Shown here: positions 8,645 to 18,556 of the stretch, piece after piece
How the letters are laid out: every line of letters begins with the position of its first letter
How positions within the stretch are numbered: position 1 is the first letter of the stretch
Origin: Parasedimentitalea huanghaiensis
GTDB taxonomy: Bacteria > Pseudomonadota > Alphaproteobacteria > Rhodobacterales > Rhodobacteraceae
Direction of reading: 5' to 3'
DNA: 64,000 nucleotides
Assembly: GCF_009753675.1 (NCBI RefSeq)
Contig: NZ_WQLV01000002.1
Location: 434,001-498,000, forward strand
Position numbers and translations under genes: made by a program
The notes under the pieces: model-generated
The model's input: the letters and a program-made list of their open reading frames with translations, nothing else
Told to the model about the DNA's origin: nothing
Databases searched by the model: none

Positions 8645-9316
8645 TTAATCATCAGCTAAACCAATCAACCTCGGCACCTGCGCCATGGCGTTGAACAGCT
8701 CAGCCCCCTGGTCAGACAAGTCAGCACCATCCCCTTCGGGTATATAGCCCAGACAACGCATCCCTGCCCGTGCCGCCGCAGTTGCTCCCGTAGTGCTATC
8801 TTCAATCACCAAACAATCACGCGCCTGCACATCAAAATGACTTGCGGCAGCCAGAAATAATCCCGGTTCCGGTTTGGCCACCCCCAATGAGTGGGCAGAA
8901 AACATTGCATTCGGGTGAAACCGATCCCATAGGCCATTCTGACCAAGGGTAATCCGCATTTTGTCTTCACTGCCGTTTGAGGCTACACAGCATTGAATCC
9001 CCTGCCGGTCCAACAGCTCCAGCAGCTCTGGAATACCCTGCACAAGCGGGACGCCTTGTTGCAAACGCTCGTAGGTTTCCTGATAAACATCATCGACCCA
9101 CGTGGGCGGCAACTCTGCGCCCCTTTCCAGGGCGATCTGCAAAACATCGTCCATTGTGGCTCCAACAAACAAATTCATGCATTCAGACAGTGTCAGATGC
9201 AGGCCAAATTTGGCCAGGTTGTCTGCAACCACCTGATTTGAAACCACTTCGCTGTCGACCAGCACTCCATCACAATCAAAAATCACCAGTTTTGGTGTTG
9301 GAAAGGTTGTTGGCAT
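8645..9316 (-). CDS. HAD-superfamily hydrolase (beta-phosphoglucomutase/phosphatase-like)
   Basis: A 223-residue HAD protein. Motif I is IFDCDGVLVDSE near residue 12, with both catalytic aspartates. Motif II is the VASNGS serine near 107, the lysine of motif III lies in VAKPEPGLF, and motif IV is CLVIEDSTTG near 168. A helical cap sits between motifs I and II (subclass IA). This fits phosphatases or phosphomutases of the GPH/CbbY type acting on a small sugar phosphate; the substrate cannot be told. Confidence 0.88.
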   Translation of the reverse strand: MPTTFPTPKLVIFDCDGVLVDSEVVSNQVVADNLAKFGLHLTLSECMNLFVGATMDDVLQIALERGAELPPTWVDDVYQETYERLQQGVPLVQGIPELLELLDRQGIQCCVASNGSEDKMRITLGQNGLWDRFHPNAMFSAHSLGVAKPEPGLFLAAASHFDVQARDCLVIEDSTTGATAAARAGMRCLGYIPEGDGADLSDQGAELFNAMAQVPRLIGLADD

Positions 9317-9372
9317 CTATCAAATTCCACTTTCAAAATAAGTTAAAAATCGAGCTGATGGTCGGGTGAGTT

Positions 9373-9927
9373 CTAAATATCCCGCCACATCAGAGTAATA
9401 TAGGTATCGCCATATTTCCGGCTATCGCGCAGCTGATAGCCTTCGGGCGCGGGCATCGGGGCGTTTTCCTCCCACACAATCAGCGCCTCATCATCAATCC
9501 AGCCGCCAGCGGCCACCGCCGCCAGTGCCTTTTCCCCCAATGCGCGACCATAAGGTGGATCTAGGAAAATCAGGTCATAAGCTGCATCCGGATTGGGGCC
9601 CAACTTCAGCGCATCGCGTTTGATCAGGTTGGTGTTTTCCTCACTGCGTGTGATCTCGATATTCTTGCGGATCAGGTTTGATGACACCCGACCATCATCA
9701 ACAAAAGTAACACAGTCCGCCCCGCGCGACAGCGCCTCAAGCCCCAGTGCGCCGGTCCCTGCAAACAGGTCCAAAACCCGCGCGCCGGGAATGGCGCCTG
9801 TATGGGTCAACACATTGAACAGGCTTTCACGGACCCGGTCGGTGGTGGGGCGCAATTGCGCCCCCGCATCCCCCTTACCCACGGCAGCCAGTGCCCGACC
9901 GCGAAAATCTCCAGCTATGATCCTCAC
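9373..9927 (-). CDS. rsmD: 16S rRNA (guanine966-N2)-methyltransferase
   Basis: The 184-residue protein opens with MRIIAGDFRGRAL and RPTTDRVRESLFN, the signature of RsmD. It has the SAM-binding VLDLFAGTGALGLEALSRGA and the catalytic DPPYG near residue 124. It starts with GTG overlapping the stop of the FAD reductase by four bases, so the two are co-translated. Confidence 0.93.
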   Translation of the reverse strand: MRIIAGDFRGRALAAVGKGDAGAQLRPTTDRVRESLFNVLTHTGAIPGARVLDLFAGTGALGLEALSRGADCVTFVDDGRVSSNLIRKNIEITRSEENTNLIKRDALKLGPNPDAAYDLIFLDPPYGRALGEKALAAVAAGGWIDDEALIVWEENAPMPAPEGYQLRDSRKYGDTYITLMWRDI

Positions 9928-11135
9928 GCCTTCAACAGACTTTTCAATTCAGTTTCGGGATCAGCCACGGCCTGCGCATCACAGGTTTTGCCCATATCGA
10001 TCAACCGCTTACCCACCATATAGGCGCGAGGATCGTTCATCGCATCTACCGCCAAAAGCTGAGCATCTTTGAAGTACCAATACGACACCGACTGCCCTTC
10101 GCCGGGTCGCGTAACAACATGGGTGTAGCCGGTATTCAGCCCTGCAATTTGCAGTTTTACATCATATTGGTCTGACCAGAACCAAGGTTTGGCAACGTAT
10201 TCTTTGCCAGCACCCATAATATTCTGTGCCACCAATTCTGCCTGATCAATGGCATTTGGTACACTTTCCAACCTGATCCGCCCTCCCTGATAAGGGAAGG
10301 AGGCACAATCGCCTGCCGCCCAGATCGCAGAATCTGACGTGCCACCCTGAGCATTGGTCTCGATGCCGTTGTTCAACGTCACGCCGGCCATCTCTGCGAG
10401 ATGAGTCGCTGGCGCGATGCCAACTCCAACCACCACAAAATCTACTGTGACTTCTGAACCATCGGTCAATACTGCGCCGGTGACTTTGCCGTTCGCACCA
10501 ACCAGCCGGTCCAGGCCAACGCCTTCGCGGATATCTACCCCGTGCCCACCATGCAGTGCGCGGAAATAGTCCGAGGTTTCAGGCGCAGCGACCCGTTGCA
10601 AAATCCGATCAGCCATTTCCACCAATGTCACCTGTACACCGCGTTTGGCGCAGACTGCAGCGGCCTCAAGCCCGATGTAACCGCCACCGACAATCAACGT
10701 GCGGGCCCCTTCGGTCACCATGGGTGCCATTGCATCGACATCCGCTAACCCGCGCACCACAAACACGCCGTCCAAATCGCCACCAATTGAAGCTGGCAAG
10801 CGACGCGGGTCCGACCCGGTGGTCAGCGCCAGATGATCATAAGAAATCACCTCATTCGCCAGAGTGACCGTTTTTGCAGCGGCATCAATTGCTGTGACCG
10901 GCTGCCCCAGTCTCAGAGTGATGTTGTTGTCCGCATAAAAACTCTCGGGTCGCAAGAACAATCGCTCCAGCGTCATTTCACCTAACAGGTACCCCTTGGA
11001 CAGCGGAGGTCGCTGATAAGGCAGGTTCGGCTCAGCCCCGATCAGCGTAATCTCACCGTCAAACCCGTCTTTGCGCAGCTTGGCCACCAACGAAGAACCC
11101 GCCTGCCCTGCCCCTATCACGACTATGTGGCTCAT
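9924..11135 (-). CDS. FAD/NAD(P)-dependent ferredoxin-reductase-like oxidoreductase
   Basis: A 403-residue flavoprotein with an N-terminal FAD dinucleotide fold (IVVIGAGQAGSSL), a central NAD-binding fold (LIVGGGYIGLEAAA), the ATG-like GDCASFPY segment and a reductase C-terminal domain (WFWSDQYD.KLQIAG). The ending resembles reductase components of monooxygenase/dioxygenase and P450 systems. The start at 11135 was chosen because GGAGG lies upstream; the frame extends 11 codons further without support. No oxygenase partner is visible, so the electron acceptor is unknown. Confidence 0.88.
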   Translation of the reverse strand: MSHIVVIGAGQAGSSLVAKLRKDGFDGEITLIGAEPNLPYQRPPLSKGYLLGEMTLERLFLRPESFYADNNITLRLGQPVTAIDAAAKTVTLANEVISYDHLALTTGSDPRRLPASIGGDLDGVFVVRGLADVDAMAPMVTEGARTLIVGGGYIGLEAAAVCAKRGVQVTLVEMADRILQRVAAPETSDYFRALHGGHGVDIREGVGLDRLVGANGKVTGAVLTDGSEVTVDFVVVGVGIAPATHLAEMAGVTLNNGIETNAQGGTSDSAIWAAGDCASFPYQGGRIRLESVPNAIDQAELVAQNIMGAGKEYVAKPWFWSDQYDVKLQIAGLNTGYTHVVTRPGEGQSVSYWYFKDAQLLAVDAMNDPRAYMVGKRLIDMGKTCDAQAVADPETELKSLLKA

Positions 11136-11230
11136 GTTCCACTTGCCTCCCAACACTGTTCCGGTCACGTCTGTTGCCGGACCCTATATGTGGGTTGAAC
11201 CAAAACGCAATTAGAAGTGATGAGGCTTAG

Positions 11231-11719
11231 ATGATTTCAGTTGGTGAAAAACTGCCAAAGGCAAACCTGGTACAAATGGGACCTGATGGTCCTGAATCGA
11301 TTTCAATTTCCGATAAGACAAATGGCCGCACAGTTGCGATGTTTGCTGTACCTGGCGCCTATACGCCAACCTGCAGCTCTGCGCATGTACCCAGCTTCAT
11401 TCGTACTAAAGACCAGTTTACGGCCAAGGGCGTTGACGAAATCATCTGCATTTCTGTCAATGACCCGTTTGTCATGGCTGCATGGGGCGCCGAAACAGGC
11501 GCAACCGAGGCAGGCATAACCATGCTGGCCGACGCCGAATGCAACCTGACCGAAGCCATCGGGATGCGTTTTGATGCAGCTCCGGCAGGCTTGGTCGCCC
11601 GCTCACTGCGCTACGCCATGCTGGTTGAAGATGGTGTAGTCAAAATTTTGCAGATGGAACAAGGCCCTGGCGTTTGTGACCTCACCGCCGGAGAGGGTCT
11701 GCTAGACGCCATGGCTTAA
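11231..11719 (+). CDS. Peroxiredoxin, Prx5-type
   Basis: A 162-residue redoxin of the Prx5/AhpE-like group. The peroxidatic site [16 protein letters not shown] places Cys48 in the P-x-x-x-T-x-x-C motif. The characteristic [12 protein letters not shown] follows. It reduces hydrogen or organic peroxides with thiol donors in the cytoplasm. Its end overlaps the end of phhB by four bases in convergent orientation. Confidence 0.92.
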   Translation: MISVGEKLPKANLVQMGPDGPESISISDKTNGRTVAMFAVPGAYTPTCSSAHVPSFIRTKDQFTAKGVDEIICISVNDPFVMAAWGAETGATEAGITMLADAECNLTEAIGMRFDAAPAGLVARSLRYAMLVEDGVVKILQMEQGPGVCDLTAGEGLLDAMA

Positions 11720-12009
11720 ACCAGGCTGTCCAGCTTACGAGCCAGTTTGGCATCCTGTGTGCTGACCCCACCCACATCATGTGTGGTCAGCACAACGGTT
11801 ACCTTATTGTAGACATTGCTCCACTCGGGGTGATGATCCCATTTTTCAGCCCAGATCGCGGCGCGCGTCATCCAGCCGAACGCGTCAACAAAACTGCTGA
11901 ACTTGTAGGTTTTGGTGATGGCATCCCGGCCCTCCATCAGTGTCCAGCCGGTTTGGAACAGCGGGTCCAGCAAAGGCCCGCGGGTTGCATCTGACAGTTT
12001 CTCAGTCAT
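11716..12009 (-). CDS. phhB: 4a-hydroxytetrahydrobiopterin (pterin-4a-carbinolamine) dehydratase
   Basis: The 97-residue length and the motif [28 protein letters not shown] are diagnostic of the PCD/DCoH family: active-site histidines in the paired HH and in TTHD. It recycles pterin cofactor. No phenylalanine hydroxylase is present in the window. Its start overlaps the stop of the upstream acyltransferase by four bases. Confidence 0.93.
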   Translation of the reverse strand: MTEKLSDATRGPLLDPLFQTGWTLMEGRDAITKTYKFSSFVDAFGWMTRAAIWAEKWDHHPEWSNVYNKVTVVLTTHDVGGVSTQDAKLARKLDSLV

Positions 12010-13193
12010 TGCTGTTCCTCCACTTGCAATTTTTTGAACGGGCCGTAGTCCGTCAAGATTTCAATTTCTTCCTCGATTGCAGCGCGTTCGGCTTCAAGAT
12101 ATCTGGCCACCGCATCAGAAAACCCGGGATCACCTAACCAATGCAAGGAGTGTGTCTGCGTCGGCAGATATCCGCGCGCCAGCTTGTGTTCACCCTGGGC
12201 TCCGGCTTCGATTGTTGCCAATCCCATTGAGATCGCCAGATCCATCGCCTGATAATAGCACAGTTCGAAATGCAGGCATGGATGATGTTCCGTACTGCCC
12301 CAATAGCGACCATAGAGCGTGTCACGACCAATAAAATTCAGCGCCCCAGCCACATACTCGCCGTCACGACGGGCAAGTATCAACACCATGTCATTGGTCA
12401 TTGTATCTTGGGCAATATCAAAGAAACTCCGGGACAGATAGGGCGACCCCCATTTGCGCGCTCCGGTGTCCTGATAAAACTCCCAGAACGCATCCCAGTG
12501 CTCGGGCTTCAACGCATCCCCGGTGAAGGTTTCGATCTCGCCACCAAACCCCTGGGCCTGTGCGCGTTCCTTGCGGATGTTCTTTCGTTTGCGAGACGAC
12601 AGGCTGGCGAGAAAATCGTCAAAACTCTTGTAATCGTGATTAAGCCAGTGAAACTGTTGCGTCAGTCTTGGCATCAGGCCCATTTGTTCGCCTGCCTTGG
12701 CCTCAAACTCCGTACAAAACGTAACATGCAATGACGACAGCTGATTATTCGCCGCCAATTGCACAGCTCCCTGTATCAGCGCCGAGTGGCCGATGCCTTC
12801 ATACTCCGGCCGGACAAGCAATCTCCGCCCTGTCACAGGTGTAAACGGCACCGCCATCTGGAGTTTTGGGTAATACCGCCCGCCGGCCTGCTCAAACGCA
12901 TGGGCCCAATTGTGATCAAAAATGTATTCACCCTGGCTATGCGACTTGGCATACATCGGGGCGCAAGCGATCATCTCTCCTTCCCGATAGGCCGTCAAGT
13001 ACTGCGGCTGCCAGCCGGTCCCGCGCCCAACCGAACCGCTGTCTTCCAGTGCCGTGAGAAACCGATGGGTGGTAAAGGGATCATTTGGACGCCCTCCATC
13101 AACCACTTCGGGACAGGCGCAGGCATCCCATTCCCCGGCCTCGATCTGCGACAGGGAACTCAGCAACTGTATTTCGATTTGCGCCTGATCCAT
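12006..13193 (-). CDS. FemAB-like/GNAT acyltransferase (COG3146 type)
   Basis: A 395-residue protein of the conserved 'peptidogalycan biosynthesis/acyltransferase' family formerly called DUF482. Marks are the [25 protein letters not shown] start, [21 protein letters not shown], the [12 protein letters not shown] stretch near residue 195 and the [14 protein letters not shown] motif. The start at 13193 was chosen because AAGGGGG precedes it; the frame continues upstream without support. Its substrate is not established. Confidence 0.85.
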   Translation of the reverse strand: MDQAQIEIQLLSSLSQIEAGEWDACACPEVVDGGRPNDPFTTHRFLTALEDSGSVGRGTGWQPQYLTAYREGEMIACAPMYAKSHSQGEYIFDHNWAHAFEQAGGRYYPKLQMAVPFTPVTGRRLLVRPEYEGIGHSALIQGAVQLAANNQLSSLHVTFCTEFEAKAGEQMGLMPRLTQQFHWLNHDYKSFDDFLASLSSRKRKNIRKERAQAQGFGGEIETFTGDALKPEHWDAFWEFYQDTGARKWGSPYLSRSFFDIAQDTMTNDMVLILARRDGEYVAGALNFIGRDTLYGRYWGSTEHHPCLHFELCYYQAMDLAISMGLATIEAGAQGEHKLARGYLPTQTHSLHWLGDPGFSDAVARYLEAERAAIEEEIEILTDYGPFKKLQVEEQQ

Positions 13194-13237
13194 GGTGCCC
13201 CCTTGTGCCTGCATACTTGGGTAGAGACGCTCCGCGA

Positions 13238-14011
13238 TCAACCCGGCAGGTTTGAAAGGTAGCCTTCGAAGGTCACATTATCGGCAAATGCCCGTGCTGC
13301 CGCTTCTTCGGCCGCAGATGTGATGGTCCAGCTAAGCACCGGAACACCGCTATCCCGCAGGGACTGCACACGGGGTCGGGTCAGGTCATAAGCCTCATGG
13401 CTGATAAAACAGGCCTGAGCGCCTTCAAAATCTGGTATGTCACGCAAATGATCGCAGATTGCTGGGGTAAGCTCCGGCCACTCAATCGGATCATAGGCGC
13501 TGGTCGTAATGCCACGCGGCAAGTGTGGGGCCAGTCGGGCCAGTTCAGCAACCGAATGGGGATTAAACGACATTAAGGCCACTGGGCCATTGTAGCTGCG
13601 CAGGGCATCCACAGCAGCCCGTTCCAATACGCCGACATCAGGGCCCATTAGCCCATCTTGGTCCTTAACCTCGATCAGCAGAGGTACTTGACCTCCGACC
13701 AGCTCCAATACTTCAGCCAGATCCGGAATACCTTCATCAACGCCGCCTTTCAGCGGAATTGCCTGAGCCTGACTGTGGCTCAAAGCTTTGACCGGACCAC
13801 AGGCCCCGGTCAGTCGCTCTAGGGTGTCGTCATGAAATACCATTGCCTGACCATCCGAGGTCAGCTGCAGATCGATTTCGATGCCATAACCCGCCGCAAT
13901 TGCCGCATGGATGGCCGCGCGACTGTTTTCGGGACGGCCATCTGCGACATCATGCAGGGCACGATGCGCAATAGGAATGTTCAGGAATGCAGCAGGCAGA
14001 GGCGGTCTCAT
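13238..14011 (-). CDS. Glycerophosphodiester phosphodiesterase
   Basis: A 257-residue GDPD TIM barrel: catalytic histidine in IAHRALHD, then PENSRAAIHAAIAAGYGIEIDLQLTSDGQAMVFHDD with metal-binding Glu/Asp and the second histidine, then LLIEVKDQ. It hydrolyses glycerophosphodiesters to glycerol-3-phosphate. There is no signal peptide, so it is cytoplasmic. Its ATG overlaps the stop of the RidA gene (ATGA). Confidence 0.92.
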   Translation of the reverse strand: MRPPLPAAFLNIPIAHRALHDVADGRPENSRAAIHAAIAAGYGIEIDLQLTSDGQAMVFHDDTLERLTGACGPVKALSHSQAQAIPLKGGVDEGIPDLAEVLELVGGQVPLLIEVKDQDGLMGPDVGVLERAAVDALRSYNGPVALMSFNPHSVAELARLAPHLPRGITTSAYDPIEWPELTPAICDHLRDIPDFEGAQACFISHEAYDLTRPRVQSLRDSGVPVLSWTITSAAEEAAARAFADNVTFEGYLSNLPG

Positions 14012-14466
14012 TTGATTTGGAAAACCCCGTCGATCTCAACCGCGACACCAAGCGGCAACGACGGTGCGCTGACAGCTGACCGTGCATGGCGGCCAGCATC
14101 ACCCAGAGCCGCAACCAAAAAGTCAGAGGCCCCGTTCACGACCATTGGCTGCTGGGTGAACTCATCTGTGGAATTCACAAATGCGCCCAGTTTCACCACT
14201 TTCACCAGACGGTCCAGATCACCGCCACAGGCAGCTTTCACCTGTGCGAGCAAAGCAATAGCACAGCGCTTGGCTGCAGCAGCGCCAGCTTCGACATCCA
14301 TATCCGCACCCAATGTACCGGTGATCAACCCAGACTCGTCGGCTGAAATTTGACCAGAGACATAGACCATATCGCCCACCACCACATAGGGCACATAGTT
14401 CGCCGCTGGTGCCGGAGCGTCAGGGAGCGTTACACCCAATTCGTTCAGTTTCGCCTCAAAACCCAT
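14008..14466 (-). CDS. RidA/YjgF-family protein
   Basis: A 152-residue protein of the longer RidA subgroup. It has PAANYVPYVVVGDMVYVSGQIS near the N terminus and the KRCAIALLAQVKAACGGDLDRLVKVVKLGAFVNS core. The terminal VEIDGVFQIK lacks the usual E-A-x-A/V ending of enamine deaminases, so the activity is uncertain. It is coupled to the glycerophosphodiesterase gene. Confidence 0.85.
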   Translation of the reverse strand: MGFEAKLNELGVTLPDAPAPAANYVPYVVVGDMVYVSGQISADESGLITGTLGADMDVEAGAAAAKRCAIALLAQVKAACGGDLDRLVKVVKLGAFVNSTDEFTQQPMVVNGASDFLVAALGDAGRHARSAVSAPSLPLGVAVEIDGVFQIK

Positions 14467-14549
14467 GTCATCATTCCTCCAGGATGCGTTTGCGTGGCGA
14501 CGCTAGCCGGGATGCCCAACAGCGAAAAGAGCAAAAATGCAAACAAGCC

Positions 14550-15854
14550 TTAGCTCTCGCGGAAGGCCTTGAGGAAATAAGCGGCAAGTGGCTTAACCAG
14601 ATATGATAGCGGCGAGTGGTCAGCGGTACGAATATAGCTTTCGACAGGCATACCGGGGAGTAACACGATTCCTTCCGGCAGCTTTTCGAGCTCTCCTTCA
14701 TTTAGCGTGATTTCAGCGCGATAATAGGACAAACGACTGGCCTCATCCTCAAACGCATCTGCTGACAGCAACATAACAGTACCAAACAGATCCGGCGTTT
14801 CACGTTGATCCAGCGTCGAGAACCGAAGCGTCACAGGCTGCCCAACATAGACCTCATCGACATGAATAGGATCAACTTGTGCCGCAACAACCAATGGTCG
14901 ATCCTGTGGCACCAGATACAACACAGGTTCCGCCGCCCGGATCACCGACCGTGGAGTGTGCACCTGCAATCCATAAACAATCCCCGAGACGGGTGCCCGG
15001 ATATCCAACCGCTGCAACTGCTCCAGGAGGGAACGCCTGGTTTCTGCCAGCTCCAATTCCTGGTACCGCAAATCGCGCAACTGCGTGATCGCTGCTTCGC
15101 GTCGGCCAGTGCCAAGTTTAAGCACCTCAATTTCAATTTCGGTGATCCGTCCTTCGGCCTGGGCCTCACTCGCAATCAGCTCCCCTAAAGAACCTTGTAA
15201 ATCAGCGGACGTGCGACGCAGGTTCAGCACGGTGCTCGCCTGTGCCAAGCCTCTGTCCAGCAGCGTCTGCTGGTTGGTCAACTCTTGTCCAATCAGCTCT
15301 AGCTGAAGCGTCATCGAATCCTGCTGCGCTTTCACCCCGATAATTTGGTTGGCAATCTGTGCTCTGCGCTTTGCCAATTGCTCTGTTTCTCGCGCAATTG
15401 ATTCGCGACGCGCATGGAATAGCCGCTTCTGGCCAGCTATCAGATCCTCGATCTCGATCCGCCCACCTGATAGCTCAACAAGTTCAGCATCAAATTCAAT
15501 TTCATCGGCGTCGTCGCGTTCTGCTTCCAGACGCCCTCGACGGGCGACAAGCTCAAATAACTGCCCCTCGGTGATCACCAATTGAGAGCGCAGTCGATTC
15601 GCGTCCAGGCGGAGCAACATTGCCCCTTCAACCACGCTGTCGCCTTCCTCGATTAGGATTTCGGACACGATCCCGCCATCCAGATGTTGCACCACTTGGC
15701 GGTTTTGATCCACTTCGATACGGCCGCTTGCAACCACCGCACCGGCAATGGATGACAGCACCGCCCAGGCACCGAAACCACCAATCAACACCATCAAACC
15801 CAGCCCCCCGATGATCAACGGACCACGGGCAGACCATGTATTTTCCTGCTTCAT
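14550..15854 (-). CDS. Type I secretion periplasmic adaptor (HlyD/PrsE family)
   Basis: A 434-residue membrane-fusion protein. It has one N-terminal transmembrane helix (about 14-36), a biotinyl-lipoyl half-motif (GGIVSEILIEEGDSVVEGAMLLRLD), a long coiled-coil hairpin (about 90-270) and the returning half-motif with IRAPVSGIVYGLQVHTPRSVI. It would link the ABC exporter to an outer-membrane TolC channel. It is coupled to the exporter by an ATGA overlap. No tolC homologue is in the window. Confidence 0.92.
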   Translation of the reverse strand: MKQENTWSARGPLIIGGLGLMVLIGGFGAWAVLSSIAGAVVASGRIEVDQNRQVVQHLDGGIVSEILIEEGDSVVEGAMLLRLDANRLRSQLVITEGQLFELVARRGRLEAERDDADEIEFDAELVELSGGRIEIEDLIAGQKRLFHARRESIARETEQLAKRRAQIANQIIGVKAQQDSMTLQLELIGQELTNQQTLLDRGLAQASTVLNLRRTSADLQGSLGELIASEAQAEGRITEIEIEVLKLGTGRREAAITQLRDLRYQELELAETRRSLLEQLQRLDIRAPVSGIVYGLQVHTPRSVIRAAEPVLYLVPQDRPLVVAAQVDPIHVDEVYVGQPVTLRFSTLDQRETPDLFGTVMLLSADAFEDEASRLSYYRAEITLNEGELEKLPEGIVLLPGMPVESYIRTADHSPLSYLVKPLAAYFLKAFRES

Positions 15855-17584
15855 GATACTGATCCCGCGGTTGCAGATTTTTTGATATCCTGATGGTTCG
15901 CCACCATTTGGCGCAGTACCTGTTCTTTCGGGCCAAAGGCCGTCTGGTTGCCTTGATCTACAACCAGCAGCAAATCACACTCCTGAATCGCCGCAGGTCG
16001 GTGCGCCATAATCAACACAGAGTTACCTTCTGATTTCAAAGATTTAATCGCCGCGTTCAAGGCCATCGACCCCTCATTATCCAGGTTCGAATTAGGCTCA
16101 TCCAAGATAACAATTACCGGGTCATCATACAGCGCCCGCGCTAGGGCGATACGTTGCATCTGCCCACCGGACAGCCGGCCACCACCTGCGCTGACACGGG
16201 TGTCATAGCCGTCTGGTAACTTTGTAATCATCTCATGCGCTGCTGCTTTCTTGGCGGCAGCAACAACCTTTTCTGCATCCGGGGCCTCCGCCAGTCGCGC
16301 AATATTCTGTGCTATTGTGCCTTCAAACAGTTGAACCCGCTGTGGCAAGTACCCAATATGTTGCCCCAATACGTCCGGAGCATATTGGTCCAATGCGGCG
16401 CCATCCAGCCGAACAGTTCCTGCTGCGGCCCGCCACACCCCTGTTAGCGCCCGGGCCAACGTTGATTTCCCAGACCCAGATGGACCAATCACACCAAGTG
16501 CCTGCCCCGGAGCCAGTTGAAACGATACATTGCGTAACAGCGGTGTTTTGTCACCCGGAGGCACAATGGTCACGGCCTGCACCTCCAGCTTCGCTTTTGG
16601 TTTAGGCAAAGACAAACGATCCTTTTCTTCGGGAACCTTGGTCAGCAACTCACTCAAATTACCCCATCCCTTGATGGCTCGCTGGACCAGCGCCCATTGG
16701 CCCAGACCCAACTCAATAGGAGCCAGTGCTCGCCCCATCAGGATCGATCCCGCAATCATCGCCCCCGGCGACACTTCCCCCTGCAATGCAAGATAGGCCC
16801 CAAGGCCCAACATTGCGGACTGTAGGAACAATCGCAGCGTCTTGGTCATTGTGGTGAACCGACCGCCTATATCATTGGCCGAAACATTATCTACCAATGC
16901 CTCGTCACGCGCGATCTTCCAGCGTCCAAATGCAGCGCCACGCATCCCCATCGATTGGATCATTTCTGATTCGGTTCGAATCTCTTCGGACATCAGGTTT
17001 CCACGGTGAGAAGCAGCCATAGCTTTTTGCAGGGGTGCGCGTGAAAAGAACTGGTTCATCAACGCAAGACAGACTAGAATTGCGCCGCCAACCAAGGCCA
17101 GCATACCCAGCCAAGGGTGGAACAACGCGATCCCCGCCAAAAAGACCGGGGTCCAAGGAAGATCAAATGCCGCCATCAGCACAGGCGACGACATCAGACG
17201 CTGCACCGATTCTAAATCGCTTAGCCCGGTTTGAGCCACTGGGTCGGGGGCAACGGCAGAGCGTCGGATCATTGCGTTAAACACCCTCTTGTCCAGATCC
17301 GCCTGAAATCTCGCTCCGACACGCGCCATGATCCGGCCACGCGCGTAATCCAATATCCCCATTATGCCATATAGGAAAACGACCAGAAGTGTCAGAGCCA
17401 CCAGCGTCTGCTCGGAACGGCTGCCCAGGACCCGGTCATAGACCTGCATCATGTACATCGGCCCAGTTAGCATCAGCATGTTCGCAAAGAAGCTAAAAGC
17501 GCCGACCGACCAATAGAGACCGCGGCTGCGGCTGCGGGCCGAACGCAGTTCATCTAACCCACTTTGAAATATTTTAGTTGCCAT
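15851..17584 (-). CDS. Type I secretion ABC transporter (PrtD-like permease/ATPase)
   Basis: The 577-residue protein has an N-terminal six-helix ABC membrane domain (about 20-300) and a nucleotide-binding domain (about 335-560). Walker A is GPSGSGKST, the signature is LSGGQMQRIALARAL, Walker B is VIVILDEPNSNLD, and the switch histidine lies in IMAHRP. There is no N-terminal C39 or C39-like domain, which points to substrates with C-terminal signals (RTX or protease type). It forms an operon with the HlyD-type adaptor. Confidence 0.93.
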   Translation of the reverse strand: MATKIFQSGLDELRSARSRSRGLYWSVGAFSFFANMLMLTGPMYMMQVYDRVLGSRSEQTLVALTLLVVFLYGIMGILDYARGRIMARVGARFQADLDKRVFNAMIRRSAVAPDPVAQTGLSDLESVQRLMSSPVLMAAFDLPWTPVFLAGIALFHPWLGMLALVGGAILVCLALMNQFFSRAPLQKAMAASHRGNLMSEEIRTESEMIQSMGMRGAAFGRWKIARDEALVDNVSANDIGGRFTTMTKTLRLFLQSAMLGLGAYLALQGEVSPGAMIAGSILMGRALAPIELGLGQWALVQRAIKGWGNLSELLTKVPEEKDRLSLPKPKAKLEVQAVTIVPPGDKTPLLRNVSFQLAPGQALGVIGPSGSGKSTLARALTGVWRAAAGTVRLDGAALDQYAPDVLGQHIGYLPQRVQLFEGTIAQNIARLAEAPDAEKVVAAAKKAAAHEMITKLPDGYDTRVSAGGGRLSGGQMQRIALARALYDDPVIVILDEPNSNLDNEGSMALNAAIKSLKSEGNSVLIMAHRPAAIQECDLLLVVDQGNQTAFGPKEQVLRQMVANHQDIKKSATAGSVS

Positions 17585-17607
17585 AATGTGCCCAAAAATA
17601 GTCGCAT

Positions 17608-17629
17608 GTTGCGTTGGTTTAAACGCAAC
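17608..17629. promoter_or_regulatory. Inverted repeat upstream of the type I exporter
   Basis: GTTGCGTT (17608-17615) and AACGCAAC (17622-17629) form perfect 8-base arms around six bases, 24 bases upstream of the exporter start codon. It may be an operator in the 198-base divergent gap to mlaA. Confidence 0.4.
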
Positions 17630-17782
17630 TCTTACGCTCAGAAGGTTAACTTGAAATTTGTTCCAAATCTGTCACAACCAGACAAACAATACGAGCTACC
17701 ACTGGGAACCAGAGTGATTACCTATAAATCACACTGATATTGCGCTCATGTTGCAAATGAACGGACACAAAGGCCAACGGTT

Positions 17783-18556
17783 TTGACGCTACGATCAATT
17801 TTTATTCTTGTTTCGCTATTGCTCGCAGGCTTGACAGCTGGCTGCTCAGGCCAAAGCCCTGAAGCCCGTGCTTCTGGTGAAGTTTTTGACCCGTACGAGG
17901 GCGTCAACCGTGCCACACACGGTTTTAACCTTGATGTAGACCGGTTTCTCTTTCGCCCTGCCTCCAAAGGTTATGTAAGCGTTATTCCACCCGATATGGT
18001 CACCAGCTTCGGCTTGTTCGCTGAAAACCTGTCGATGCCCGGCCAGGCGGTGAATGCGCTCCTGCAAGGTAACCTGAAAGAATCCGGAATCGCAGTGTCC
18101 CGGTTTTTCATAAACTCGGTGTTTGGTATTTTGGGCATGGGTGACCCTGCCTCGGACTTTAATGTACCCCGGGTCGATACCGACTTTGGTGAAACCCTAC
18201 ATGTTTGGGGTTTTGGTGAAGGCGCATATGTGGAGCTCCCTTTGTACGGTCCATCGACTTCACGCGATGCCATCGGCGTAATTGCTGATTTTTTCACCAA
18301 CCCAATCACCTTTGCCCGGCAAAACCCCGCCGATAACATCGGCGTTTACGCCGAAATCGTGCGCCGGATGGGCGATCGTGGCAATTATTCTGCTACAGTG
18401 GATTCGATTTTGTACGAGAGCGCCGACAGCTATGCTCAGGCACGGCTCATCTACCTGCAAAACCGCCGCTTTGAATTGGGCGGCGATCAAGATAGCTATG
18501 ATGGGGTCTTTGGGGATCCCTACTCTGACCCCTACGAGGATATCTATGCCGATTAA
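17783..18556 (+). CDS. mlaA: MlaA-family outer-membrane lipoprotein (VacJ)
   Basis: A lipoprotein signal (LLLAGLTAGC, lipidated Cys near 21) is followed by the MlaA core: DPYEGVNRATHGFNLDVDRFLFRPASKGY, LLQGNLKESGIAVSRFFINSVFGILGMGDPA and FGETLHVWGFGEGAYVELPLYGPST. MlaA removes misplaced phospholipid from the outer leaflet and passes it to MlaC. The first in-frame start is TTG at 17783, with AAAGG about 9 bases before; no ATG fits. Its end overlaps the start of mlaC by 11 bases. Confidence 0.9.
   Translation: MTLRSIFILVSLLLAGLTAGCSGQSPEARASGEVFDPYEGVNRATHGFNLDVDRFLFRPASKGYVSVIPPDMVTSFGLFAENLSMPGQAVNALLQGNLKESGIAVSRFFINSVFGILGMGDPASDFNVPRVDTDFGETLHVWGFGEGAYVELPLYGPSTSRDAIGVIADFFTNPITFARQNPADNIGVYAEIVRRMGDRGNYSATVDSILYESADSYAQARLIYLQNRRFELGGDQDSYDGVFGDPYSDPYEDIYAD

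Noticed and set aside
17714-17732. GTGATT/AATCAC repeat as an FNR-type site upstream of mlaA
   Set aside because: The spacing and half-sites do not fit TTGAT-N4-ATCAA; six-base arms occur often by chance.
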